A program made the position numbers and the translations under genes. From Bacillota bacterium (GTDB lineage: Bacteria; Bacillota; Clostridia; Peptostreptococcales; Anaerovoracaceae), in NCBI GenBank assembly GCA_017522185.1, contig JAFWZZ010000030.1, positions 16,375 to 80,374 on the forward strand: a stretch of DNA of 64,000 bases. Reading direction: 5' to 3'. The notes below the pieces were generated by a model. It saw only the letters and a list, made by a program, of their open reading frames with translations. It searched no databases and was not told the origin of the DNA. Below, piece by piece: positions 43,301 to 51,338 of this stretch (the first letter of the stretch is position 1; each line of letters starts with the position of its first letter).

Positions 43301-46300
43301 AGTTGAATAAGCCTGAAGTTTCATTGAATGGTGATGAAGTCGTAGAAGTGTCCAACGAAGGAATAACAAATCCGATTTCATTGACCGTAAGCGGAGTATA
43401 TGAGTTCACAAAACCTGTACGCTGGACTATCAGCGAGGTTTCCGATGAGGACGATATTGTGACTCTACCTGAAGCAACCAGTGGTGATCTTCCTGTAGGG
43501 AAAAACATGGAAGCTGCTCTCGGCAGCATCAAGATTAAAGAAAATAAAGTCGGCGAAGGTGCCAAAACTGCAAAAATAAAAATAAGTTTCTCAAAAGAAG
43601 CCGGCATTTTAAACTACAAAGCAATGCCGGAAGATATCATTATTACATATAACCTTGCTAAGGGTGAGGATCTGCCTAAAATACAGGCCAACATCAATTA
43701 TGAAAATGAAACTATCGAAGTAATAAAAGAAGCTGGCCTTGAAGACTATGAGGTAGAGTATATCATTGTTGAAGAAGGCGAATATTATGAAGATCTGTGG
43801 CAGTACAACAGTTATGTTAATAAACTCACTGGTACTAGTGCGAAAATCGCAGGATTCATTGCCAGCCTGGACGATGACTATCTGAATGTTATCTATATAA
43901 GATACAAAGAATTGGCAAAAGATCCTGGCCCTGGTGAAGTAAACGAAATCGTGATCCCTGCAAGACCTGCAGCACCAGAGGAAGAAATCGATTACAAAGC
44001 TGAAACAACGATAGACGTTGTAGCAGATAATATGGTGTATGGTACAGCTAAAACTTCACTTACTGAAACAGGAACAGGAGAAAAAGTAGCTCTGACTCCA
44101 GGAACAGATCTGTATTTCAGATACAAGGCGGGAGAAGATCATTTTGCCAGCGAAGTACAGAGATTAAGAGTGAAAGAACGACCTGCAGCACCTGAAGGCA
44201 TTGGTATCAACTACAGAGAAGAAGTTACAAACAAAGCCATCGTACAGGAATGGGTATATGGTGCTTCTCCTGAAGAAGTGAATGCAGAGGCTAATGTAGG
44301 ACCTGACAAAGCAGTACAGCTAACTCCGGGAGCTAATATGTATTTTGCAGTGAAATCTACAGCAACTGATTTCAGAAGTGACGTGGTTGAACTGGTGGTA
44401 CCTGCACGTCCGGAAAAAACTGCATTTACCGTAAATTATTCAGATGAAAAAACAAACGAATCTGTTCCGCCAACTGTTCAGTATGGCGTTTCTGAAGATG
44501 CAATGGATACAGTTGGTACAGATTCAAGACTGACGCTTTCTCCTGGAACAGATGTGTACTTCTTTAAGACTTCAACGGGCAGCACTTTCAAGAGTGATAC
44601 TCAGCACCTGGTTGTTAAAGAAAGACGCGGTGCTCCTGATGTTAAAGTAGTAAACGAGGACATTTGGGGTGAAGGCGACGGTAAAATCAAGGGCCTTGAT
44701 GCAAATGCCGAATATCGCATGATGCAGTCAAATGGACAGTGGGGATCTTGGATTAATAATGGATCTTCCGACAACATAAAGAATTTAACAACAGGCACAT
44801 ATGAAGTTAGATATACGCCAACTTCAGATGAGTTTGTTTCCTATGCAAAAACAGCTGAAGTAAGTTACGACAGAACAATCACTGTTAAATTCGATTCCAA
44901 TAAGGGAACAGACATCGAAAACCAGACAGGATTAAAATACGATTCAAAGGTTACGAAACCTTCAGATCCACAGAAAAAGAACTGTGAATTTGTGAAATGG
45001 TGTGAAGACTCCTTGTTGCTCAACGAGTGGAACTTTGACAAGGATACAGTTAAGGACGATACGACTCTCCATGCTAAGTGGAAGAGAAACAAAATGGACA
45101 CACCTGAGGATCTCAAGTGGAGCAAAAATACAGCCAAGTGGGATTCTGTTGATGACGAAGATGAATATGTAGTTAAACTGTATAAAGATGGTTCTCATGT
45201 TGAAACAGTAGAGACTAAAAAGAACTCATATGACATGGCTGATCTTATGAAGAAAACCGGAAGCGGAGACTACAGATTCTCAGTGGTAGCTGTAAGTACC
45301 GGATTATTCGGAAGCGATATCAAGGACAGTGATGTTGCCAATAGTGATACAAGAACTTACTATAGAGCTCCTGATATCACTAAGCAGCCGGCAGATTATG
45401 AGACTACAGAAACTGCATCTGCAACATTTACAGTAGGCGCTACAGTTGACAGAAATGAAACACTTTCATATCAGTGGCAGAGAAGAGAAAACGGCAGCGA
45501 TAAGTGGAAAGACATCGACGGTGCTAAAGACACAGAATACAAGATAAAAGAAAGTGTTCTTGAAGACGGAAATTATGATTATCGTTGTAAGATTGAAGAT
45601 GAGAAGGATAATGAAGTATATACAAACGTGGCATCTCTGATCGTCAACAAGAAACCAGTAATCAATATCTCCGCGTCAGTAAATCCTGTTGAAAAAATGA
45701 TGGAAACTGAATTGACTGCAAATGTTAGTTACGGTACAGGCAAAATGACATATAAGTGGACAGATGAAGATGGTTCCACTACGCAGAAAATTACAGCTAA
45801 ATTAAAGAAAACAAGCAAATTAAAAGTAACTGTTACAGATGAGAGAGGTGTTACCGCTACTGAAACAATTACAATTACTGTTGAGAAGGGCCAGGCAGAA
45901 ATCATTCTGGAAGAGATGTTGTCTATTGAAGATCTGCTTTATAAAGTGGACGACGAAGATGCAACATCAGGTCATATCTATTATCTTATGAAGACTGCTG
46001 TTGAAGGATATGAAGCGTTAAGCAGCGAAGAAAAAGATGCTCTTAATGAATATCTTGAAGATAACAGACTTGAAGAATTGTACGATAAATATAAGGCGGC
46101 AATAGATAAGTCAGATGAATTTACTGCGAAGGTCGAAGCGATAACAAGTCCGTTCTCACCATCAACAAGAGCGGAAATAGAAATACTTGCACAGGAAATG
46201 GAAACACTTCTTAGCGAAGGGGTGCCGGTTGCAACACATATTTCCGATCCGGAAACAGGTAGAATAGCCGAACTTCAAGGAATGCTTGAAAACACAAGAA

Positions 46301-48828
46301 GTGTTCAGCAAATGGCGATGTCTCTTATCAAGGAAATCTTATCTCAGATGGATAATGACGAGATGTCTGAGTTCAAGTCAACAATGAGAGCCTACATTGA
46401 GGGATTACCGGAAACACAGGAAATACCGGGATTGGGAGAATATCTGAAACAGCTGATTTCAGGTGAAACAGAAATGTCTCTGGGATCATACTTGAAGTGC
46501 CTTCTGTCGGGTAAATCAAGTGATGAGTTGGATGCATTCATGGATGCTTTGGTGAAAAAACTGAATGAAAACGGAAATAAAGAAGAAGCAATCCAGTACC
46601 TGTGCGATACTCTTGTAGCACAGTACGAAACAGCCAATGATGCTTCTATAAAAGAAACTTTATGGGCATACAATGGACTTCATGCTGATGAAAGACATAT
46701 GGTTGCACCTGCTTTAGCACGTTCAGTGAAGGCTTTATATGATAAAGTGCTTGAAGTAAAGCCTGGAGATGAACTGAAGGCTATTGCATTTGAAGAACTT
46801 TTGGCAGATGTTGAAGCTGATCCTACAATCGAAAGTATCACTAAGTTAGAAACTGCATACAACAAGCTTACAGATTCACAAAAGACTCTGTTGACAGAAG
46901 ATGAAATAGCAAGAGCGGAAAAGTTAATAGAAGATAAGAATGCAGCTTCAGAAATTGCATCAAAACTTATCGCCCTTGATACTGCTAAAGTAAGAGAAAT
47001 TCTCGATAAGAACGATGGCAAGGGTGCAGATGAAATAGTTGAAGCGTACCAAGGACTTACAGATGAAAGAAAAGCTCTTATTAAGGATGCGCTGGGCAGA
47101 AAAGCTGACAACGTAATAGGAGTAATATCTATTATAAAGAAGGTTAGAGCTTTAGATAGAGATGCAATGTCCAACGATGAATACTGGGACGGCGTAGAAG
47201 AAGTCGTAAAGGATGCGAACTTACTTTCTGATAAGGCACAGGATATTCTGAAAGAAGTATACGTTAATAACGATTCTGCAGAGGCTGCTGATTTTAAGGA
47301 ATGGAGAGATAACTACAAATTTACTTGTAAGGCAAGTACTGCTAAGACAACAATAGAAGTGGTCGGTGTGTCCAATGATAAGCTGAAGAAGATTGCAGAA
47401 GACAATAACTATACTGAATTTGCGCTTCAGGCAACCGACATTAACTTTGGTAAGTTATCAGGTAGTGGCGAAGGCAAAGAGGCAATTGTAGCTGTAGATA
47501 CAAGCTTACTGTTAACCAGAGAAAACAATGACGGTAGTTATACGGTTAAAGATGCAGAACTTAAGAATCCTGTTCAGGTAAAAATGAAACTTCCGAACAA
47601 CTACCAGGTAGAAAGCATGGAACTGTGGAATGTTACAGATGATAACAGTGTGAACTATATCAAAGACGTAACATTCATCTGGGAAGGAAGCGAGCTGTAT
47701 ATTGTTTTCGAAACTAAGGTGTTCGGTCAGTTTATTGTTTATGCTAAGGACATCACTACTTCTGCGGATATCTTTGTTGGTGGAACTAAATTCAATGAAA
47801 ATATTGGAGAAATAGCACTGGATGCTTACTATAAGAATGCTCAGACAGCTTCATTGAATATCAAGGATGAAGGGCTTGGAGTTGCGAGCGCTCAGTATTA
47901 TGTATCATCAAGCATTTATGACTATGAAGGTATAAAGAAAATAGACGGCTGGAAGGACTATAAGGGCCAGTTTACTCTTGAAACCAACAAGAATCACGTT
48001 ATATACGTGAAACTTACAGACACGCTTGGCAATATTTCATATTTTGCATCTAGGGGTATCATCATAGATGATATCGCTCCATCCATTACAGGAATAACCA
48101 ATAGAAATTATTGTACATCACCTACCATGACAGTTAAGGATACAAACCTAAAAACAACTACAGTTGGTGGTAAGAGTGTAAGCTTGTCCAATGGACAGTA
48201 CAGTATTCCTGTAGGTACATATGAAATCGTAGCAACGGATATAGTCGGTAATTCTGCGAAAGTGAATGTAACTGTTTTTGATGGACATCATCCTAGTGCA
48301 TGGCAGGATATAGATTCGGATACTCACCGAAAATATTGTGAAGGCTGTGGAGCACAAGTGAACAAAAAAGGCCACAAATTTAACCAGAAAGTTGTTGCGA
48401 GCAAACACTTGAAAAAAGCCGCGACATACAATGATGAAGGTACATATTACAAGTCTTGTGTTTGCGGAAGAACTGATAATACTCTCATCAAAGGAACCTT
48501 TAAAGGCGGTGGTCTGAAATACGATGGTGTTCCACCAACTGTTAGCATCTCCAAAAAGAGTGAGACAAACAAGAAAATCAAGTATAAGGTGGAAATGTCA
48601 GATGGTCAATCCGGAATGTACAGAAGGTATCACTATGATGCTGGGGCGCCAATGGATGTTAATGGTGTTAAAGCGATTACCGGATGGGAAAGATTGATAT
48701 TAAACATCAAGACATTCTCTATTAAGAAAGATAAGACAAAAGCTGTATATGTAAAGGCTGTTGACGAACAAGGAAACTATACAATTATAGACCAAAACAA
48801 CAACATCGTATATCAGTATGTACACTAA
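40375..48828 (+). CDS. Giant exported multidomain protein (2817 residues)
   Basis: Signal peptide ends near AYA-GK (residue 34). Residues about 90-500 look like a right-handed beta-helix with recurrent YGGA/GGAVY/GGAIY turns (adhesin- or pectate-lyase-like). Residues about 1310-1490 hold tandem repeats of about 75 residues (xLTPGTDLYFRYKAG, LTPGANMYFAVKS, LSPGTDVYFFKTS). Then come InlB-type repeats (VKFDSNKGTDIENQTG, DDTTLHAKW), Ig-like domains, a long helical section (about 1860-2330) and Ig-like C-terminal domains with a Cys/His cluster (YCEGCGAQVNKKGHKF, SCVCGRTDN). No LPXTG or membrane anchor: it ends VYQYVH. GGTGGAGG precedes the ATG. A surface adhesin or matrix protein is likely; ligand unknown. 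Confidence 0.88.
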   Translation: MSKNTKKRKGLAILLIAALLITTMQPLITEVAYAGKNDKLSWDEYKVSKDGKTVYIDPDDYNVTENTGQQDNAGYAFRQALRDIQTSNGDAKNADTIIIQGDIRVSEGENQSSWAPTVAKMNVTVKGDGKPTIWVENYHNYFLRGYRSYITLENLVIDGSANNRLIQGGCLYGEDTDFILKNATIQNFDKKGAYNDGSAPDDYGKMGKGIYGGAAVMLFSDGFSSSEEVPISSFKMDANSKILNCHSYEAGGDASVDYDFGAIGGAVYLEGIALNHTMEVELNGEINGGNGSAVYAKWCDITMGSNSYIHNGEGIYGGAMQLSGSGLVMDGSKIENCEGTYGGALYIDAGEQRDVLSGHTSTVEGKVISLNSGTIQNCTAKQGGAVYAEKYKVKVGDTHEKDNVMYDEYDYRPADHVGDYPYITFGGMNIYNNSAEEGGAIYNNRSYLEIKGGNISGNTASKDGGAVYKTKKASVILSGGVFENNTAGDEGHDIYAITISNLYGYSYDNDRDEEKYAQNNREYLYVKGSPKISTPIHINNAEQKSAENDASPVQVLGPVSETLKFDFEAMGKDNGTEHDPLIVGCGTGYESDFDNRNQSAQYHTNMYEMTYDDFMNLIVAQIDSYAVSYNGGRSNGEYGAYFPGLFSVDDKIEGRAYTYNSISAIDKAPVSEKYGCDRPASEIIYISSNGNDSTGDGSKENPVKTYNKARQLMKNKITLTEKDKDGVEHVTGIYYINSIAALTPLTSEMGVPDNMKDMIWYSVDHPGASINDVPGDLAREGKELTFEVKWPDGYELHDNSKNDVTWMVLKGDMPRSRTTTDFKGTNYIGIMPAEPVMILADSGQVNYIKSMEFDLSNIPDPDNYTDTSFLTIKSAKAGDRNGNTEDLTEEQIIATFGSMDLPVEWKVAGAEEFGFDEDEAYAVFSLDTGFIKNAGNGYAIAEDIEIKVNNKVATTSVNSFENCDVAHMLNKDKLPELNKPEVSLNGDEVVEVSNEGITNPISLTVSGVYEFTKPVRWTISEVSDEDDIVTLPEATSGDLPVGKNMEAALGSIKIKENKVGEGAKTAKIKISFSKEAGILNYKAMPEDIIITYNLAKGEDLPKIQANINYENETIEVIKEAGLEDYEVEYIIVEEGEYYEDLWQYNSYVNKLTGTSAKIAGFIASLDDDYLNVIYIRYKELAKDPGPGEVNEIVIPARPAAPEEEIDYKAETTIDVVADNMVYGTAKTSLTETGTGEKVALTPGTDLYFRYKAGEDHFASEVQRLRVKERPAAPEGIGINYREEVTNKAIVQEWVYGASPEEVNAEANVGPDKAVQLTPGANMYFAVKSTATDFRSDVVELVVPARPEKTAFTVNYSDEKTNESVPPTVQYGVSEDAMDTVGTDSRLTLSPGTDVYFFKTSTGSTFKSDTQHLVVKERRGAPDVKVVNEDIWGEGDGKIKGLDANAEYRMMQSNGQWGSWINNGSSDNIKNLTTGTYEVRYTPTSDEFVSYAKTAEVSYDRTITVKFDSNKGTDIENQTGLKYDSKVTKPSDPQKKNCEFVKWCEDSLLLNEWNFDKDTVKDDTTLHAKWKRNKMDTPEDLKWSKNTAKWDSVDDEDEYVVKLYKDGSHVETVETKKNSYDMADLMKKTGSGDYRFSVVAVSTGLFGSDIKDSDVANSDTRTYYRAPDITKQPADYETTETASATFTVGATVDRNETLSYQWQRRENGSDKWKDIDGAKDTEYKIKESVLEDGNYDYRCKIEDEKDNEVYTNVASLIVNKKPVINISASVNPVEKMMETELTANVSYGTGKMTYKWTDEDGSTTQKITAKLKKTSKLKVTVTDERGVTATETITITVEKGQAEIILEEMLSIEDLLYKVDDEDATSGHIYYLMKTAVEGYEALSSEEKDALNEYLEDNRLEELYDKYKAAIDKSDEFTAKVEAITSPFSPSTRAEIEILAQEMETLLSEGVPVATHISDPETGRIAELQGMLENTRSVQQMAMSLIKEILSQMDNDEMSEFKSTMRAYIEGLPETQEIPGLGEYLKQLISGETEMSLGSYLKCLLSGKSSDELDAFMDALVKKLNENGNKEEAIQYLCDTLVAQYETANDASIKETLWAYNGLHADERHMVAPALARSVKALYDKVLEVKPGDELKAIAFEELLADVEADPTIESITKLETAYNKLTDSQKTLLTEDEIARAEKLIEDKNAASEIASKLIALDTAKVREILDKNDGKGADEIVEAYQGLTDERKALIKDALGRKADNVIGVISIIKKVRALDRDAMSNDEYWDGVEEVVKDANLLSDKAQDILKEVYVNNDSAEAADFKEWRDNYKFTCKASTAKTTIEVVGVSNDKLKKIAEDNNYTEFALQATDINFGKLSGSGEGKEAIVAVDTSLLLTRENNDGSYTVKDAELKNPVQVKMKLPNNYQVESMELWNVTDDNSVNYIKDVTFIWEGSELYIVFETKVFGQFIVYAKDITTSADIFVGGTKFNENIGEIALDAYYKNAQTASLNIKDEGLGVASAQYYVSSSIYDYEGIKKIDGWKDYKGQFTLETNKNHVIYVKLTDTLGNISYFASRGIIIDDIAPSITGITNRNYCTSPTMTVKDTNLKTTTVGGKSVSLSNGQYSIPVGTYEIVATDIVGNSAKVNVTVFDGHHPSAWQDIDSDTHRKYCEGCGAQVNKKGHKFNQKVVASKHLKKAATYNDEGTYYKSCVCGRTDNTLIKGTFKGGGLKYDGVPPTVSISKKSETNKKIKYKVEMSDGQSGMYRRYHYDAGAPMDVNGVKAITGWERLILNIKTFSIKKDKTKAVYVKAVDEQGNYTIIDQNNNIVYQYVH

Positions 48829-48837
48829 GAAAAAATG

Positions 48838-48868
48838 AAAAGAGAACACATTTATGTGTTCTCTTTTT
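48838..48868 (+). terminator. Terminator of the giant protein gene
   Basis: AGAGAACACA and TGTGTTCTCT form a 10-bp stem with a 4-base loop and T-run. Confidence 0.9.
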
Positions 48869-48976
48869 GTTTTCTCTATAGTTTGTCCGATAATGGCAAC
48901 ATGTACAGAGAATTACTGCACTTCAATTGATAGGGATTTCTTATGCATATTTATTCAGCTTTAACAAGATAAAATA

Positions 48977-49015
48977 GAACGTTTGTTTGCGAAAAAAAGG
49001 CATTTATGCTATAAT
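48977..49015 (+). promoter_or_regulatory. SOS-type promoter B, upstream of uvrB
   Basis: GAACGTTTGTTT (GAAC-N4-GTTT) overlapping the -35 position, then TATAAT 33 bases after the first base. LexA control is expected for uvrB. The same arrangement, to the base, occurs at 37947. Confidence 0.7.
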
Positions 49016-49123
49016 TATAGGACGAAACTGCTGGTTGATAGTAACCATAGTGGGAAATATAATATAGGTAAGATGTACTATATTTTGCATAGATTTTAAC
49101 CGAAAGAAAAGGAGAACCAGGAC

Positions 49124-49414
49124 ATGCCTGATTTCAGAATACATTCAGAATATAAGATGATGGGCGACCAGCCCCAGGCGGTAGAGAAGCTCGTAAACGG
49201 CATAAAAGCTGGGAAACAGCACCAGACCCTGATGGGTGTAACAGGATCCGGTAAGACCTTTACCATGGCCAATATCATCGAGCAGGTGCAAAAGCCGACA
49301 CTGGTCATTTCCCATAACAAGACCCTGGCTGCACAGCTTCACGGCGAATTCAAGGAGTTCTTCCCTGAGAATGCAGTAGAGTATTTTGTATCCTACTGTG
49401 GCAGTGCAAGTTAG
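49124..49414 (+). pseudogene. uvrB: uvrB, 5' fragment interrupted by accessory element
   Basis: 96 codons: normal UvrB N-terminus [21 protein letters not shown], Walker [23 protein letters not shown] and [10 protein letters not shown], then an abrupt change to CGSAS-stop where UvrB normally continues YDYYQPEAY. The break lies right at the TTTGTATCCTACT core shared with the other left end. AAGGAG precedes the ATG. UvrB is the damage-verifying helicase of nucleotide-excision repair; the fragment cannot be functional. The remaining 570 or so codons are not in this window and may lie at the right end of the element, possibly joined to a new 5' part. Confidence 0.9.
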
Positions 49415-49532
49415 AAATGAAATTTTGTTAAATTTTCTTTGAATATTATAATTGCTGCCTTATAAAATTTTAAATGTGCGATTTATATAAGTCTTGCCGG
49501 AAAAAAGTTATGACTACTGGCAAGATTTTTTT
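49385..49532 (+). other. Left end of accessory element 2 in uvrB
   Basis: Core TTTGTATCCTACTGTGG spans the end of the uvrB homology. ATGTGCGATTTATATAAG and TCTTGCC...GGCAAGA-TTTTTTT (49474-49532) match the first left end at 38091-38146. From here on, the sequence belongs to the element. Confidence 0.7.
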
Positions 49533-49671
49533 ATTGCTCATAATTGAAGATAACAGAAAGAATTGCTGGTTAATAGTATTCATAACGGCGATTTCTATCT
49601 GAACCATTACATAGTCATTCACAAGTCGGTGAGTGGCTTTTTTCGTTTTTATAAGGATTGGAGGGAAAATA

Positions 49672-50103
49672 ATGAAAAAAAACAAAATACTGGATCCATT
49701 CAAAATCAGAGAAAGAAAGGAGGGCAAAGCTAATCATCTAATGGAAACCATGGAACTGTTAGCCAGGGTGGTCGATGATAAGTTGTATTCTGCAATTTTG
49801 GTTTTAGACATGGAACGACCGTATACGAGAGTGTTAGATGACATTTGGTCCAAAGTAGAGGAAATGAAGTATGAAGACGCAAAAGAAATTCTATATTCCT
49901 TAGCTGTTTTACTGGATGATGATGCGAGATTCATTTTAGAGCATATGGTATATCCCAACAAAAAAGGTATCCATTTCTTCTTTGACTATTTCTGCGAATA
50001 TTTATCTGATGGAAGAATCATTGATTATCAGATTTATAGAGCGGAGAGACCAAAAGAATTTGCAGATATTGAACAAATCCAAGAAACAGAAATCGAGGAA
50101 TAA
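49672..50103 (+). CDS. Accessory protein of unknown function
   Basis: 143 residues, soluble, mixed charge and largely helical (HLMETMELLARVVDDKLYSAI, VEEMKYEDAKEILYSLAVLLDDDARFILEHM). The start is the ATG after GGAGGG; the frame is open upstream. I recognise no family. It is the first gene inside the uvrB-integrated element, a place often used for regulators or excision factors, but no helix-turn-helix is obvious. It is AT-rich like the two genes after it. Confidence 0.7.
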   Translation: MKKNKILDPFKIRERKEGKANHLMETMELLARVVDDKLYSAILVLDMERPYTRVLDDIWSKVEEMKYEDAKEILYSLAVLLDDDARFILEHMVYPNKKGIHFFFDYFCEYLSDGRIIDYQIYRAERPKEFADIEQIQETEIEE

Positions 50104-50166
50104 TTTTCGTATCGTTGTTCTTTTTCCTATGGGAGCGTATGCTTTGGGCAGGAGGTGGAAAACAGA

Positions 50167-50403
50167 ATGAAACAATATCCTGGAGAAAATCTTAGAAAAA
50201 TAACAGTTAGTAATATTATGACTGCAATTGAAAACTACGATTATGATGTAAGGGACATGAACTTACTATATGAAAAATTAAAGAAGATAGACGGTGTTAA
50301 TGTAGAGTTAGATGATTTGATTTTCATTTGTATGAAGATCGCCTTTCTGGAAGGAATCAAATTCGAAAGAACAATGGAAGACTTCCTCGAGATGGAATTC
50401 TAA
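50167..50403 (+). CDS. Small accessory protein, paralogue of the next gene
   Basis: 78 residues, helical and acidic: ITVSNIMTAIENYDYDVRDMN, VELDDLIFICMKIAFLEGIKFERTMEDF. The ATG has GGAGGTG 9 bases upstream. It aligns along its length with the neighbouring 87-residue protein (V..A...A..NxxxVR, L...IF.C...F..G..F). No family recognised. The pair looks like an old tandem duplication. Confidence 0.7.
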   Translation: MKQYPGENLRKITVSNIMTAIENYDYDVRDMNLLYEKLKKIDGVNVELDDLIFICMKIAFLEGIKFERTMEDFLEMEF

Positions 50404-50433
50404 GACTAAGATGATACGAAGGAGAACATGGAA

Positions 50434-50697
50434 ATGGACAAAACACCTAGTGGCAAGTTAAACGAAATGACAGTAGAAGGAGCAATTGATGCACTTCATA
50501 ATTTTGAACATGTAAGGGAAACATTAGATAACGACTATTCTGAGTTAATGGAATTAATAGAAGAATATAAGGTTCCACATGCGGAGATGAAGCTGGAAGA
50601 AATCGTATTTAGCTGCATTTACCTCGGCTTTGCGAAGGGTATGAGATTCCAGCATTGTGCCGAGCACTTTACTAACCCGAATAATGACGCATATTAA
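50434..50697 (+). CDS. Small accessory protein, paralogue of the previous gene
   Basis: 87 residues: MTVEGAIDALHNFEHVRETLD, MKLEEIVFSCIYLGFAKGMRFQHCAEHF. The second of two close ATGs is preferred because AAGGAG lies 8-9 bases before it; with the first ATG (50428) the spacing would be 3. It shares the core pattern of the preceding protein. Function unknown. Confidence 0.68.
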   Translation: MDKTPSGKLNEMTVEGAIDALHNFEHVRETLDNDYSELMELIEEYKVPHAEMKLEEIVFSCIYLGFAKGMRFQHCAEHFTNPNNDAY

Positions 50698-50774
50698 CAC
50701 CTGAATACTTGCGGTCAATGACTATGCTAATCGCGGCATAGTCTTTTTTAATTTTTGAAAAGGAGGACGATGTA

Positions 50775-51338
50775 ATGAAGAGAAAAGAAATGAAGAATGT
50801 TAGAAAGGTTGGCAACACTTTTGTCACAGAGGAAGAATTGAGAGAAACGATGTACGGCTCAGGTCGATACGGCTGGTGCAAAATCCGTGAGCATATGTGC
50901 AACGAAGAAGGCTGCATGTTCCCTATATTTGCGGAGGCAGTGTGGATTCTGAGTGGTGGTAACAAAGAATTAGCTTTTGGGCTGATTTGCATGATGCTGA
51001 AGGAAGCAGAGGAGGAAGAGTTTGTATCAGATTTAGTTTCTGTATGTCTGAGGGATGATTTGGCAATGGATTTTTTTATGGAAGGCTTCAATGAATCTTT
51101 TGAGGATTACCTGCATGCTGATTACGAACTCTGTGACAGTAAGTGTGACGAAGCAGATGCTGAAGAAGACGATGACGATGAACCCGAATGTGACAATCCA
51201 GAAGAGCCTGTATTTGAAGTTCACATCAGAGTAAGCAAAAACTACGCACAGATAATTCAGAAACAGATGAGAGATGCCTTCGCTTCAATCGGCGTTCCAA
51301 TTCCGGACTTTGAAAGTGAGGATGAGGACGATGAGTAA
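50775..51338 (+). CDS. Acidic accessory protein preceding parA
   Basis: 187 residues. It begins with a basic stretch, continues with a helical middle (EELRETMYGSGRYGWCKIREHMC, FGLICMMLKEAEEEEF) and carries a very acidic section (DEADAEEDDDDEPECD) followed by EVHIRVSKNYAQIIQKQ. AAAAGGAGGACGATGTA precedes the ATG. The last codons overlap the parA start by 8 bases (ATGAGTAA), which couples their translation. No family recognised. Confidence 0.72.
   Translation: MKRKEMKNVRKVGNTFVTEEELRETMYGSGRYGWCKIREHMCNEEGCMFPIFAEAVWILSGGNKELAFGLICMMLKEAEEEEFVSDLVSVCLRDDLAMDFFMEGFNESFEDYLHADYELCDSKCDEADAEEDDDDEPECDNPEEPVFEVHIRVSKNYAQIIQKQMRDAFASIGVPIPDFESEDEDDE

Larger units (their letters stand above)
38003..49384 (+). 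mobile_element. Accessory segment 1: probable element remnant with LytTR system and giant surface protein
   Basis: Bounded on the left by the att-like end and on the right by the next copy of that end. It is visibly AT-richer than the flanking core genes. It holds a LytTR regulator, a GHKL kinase, a 2817-residue exported protein, and at its right side an SOS promoter plus uvrB codons 1-90. No recombinase is present, so it would be a decayed or mobilised element, or part of a tandem insertion with the element to its right. Confidence 0.45.
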
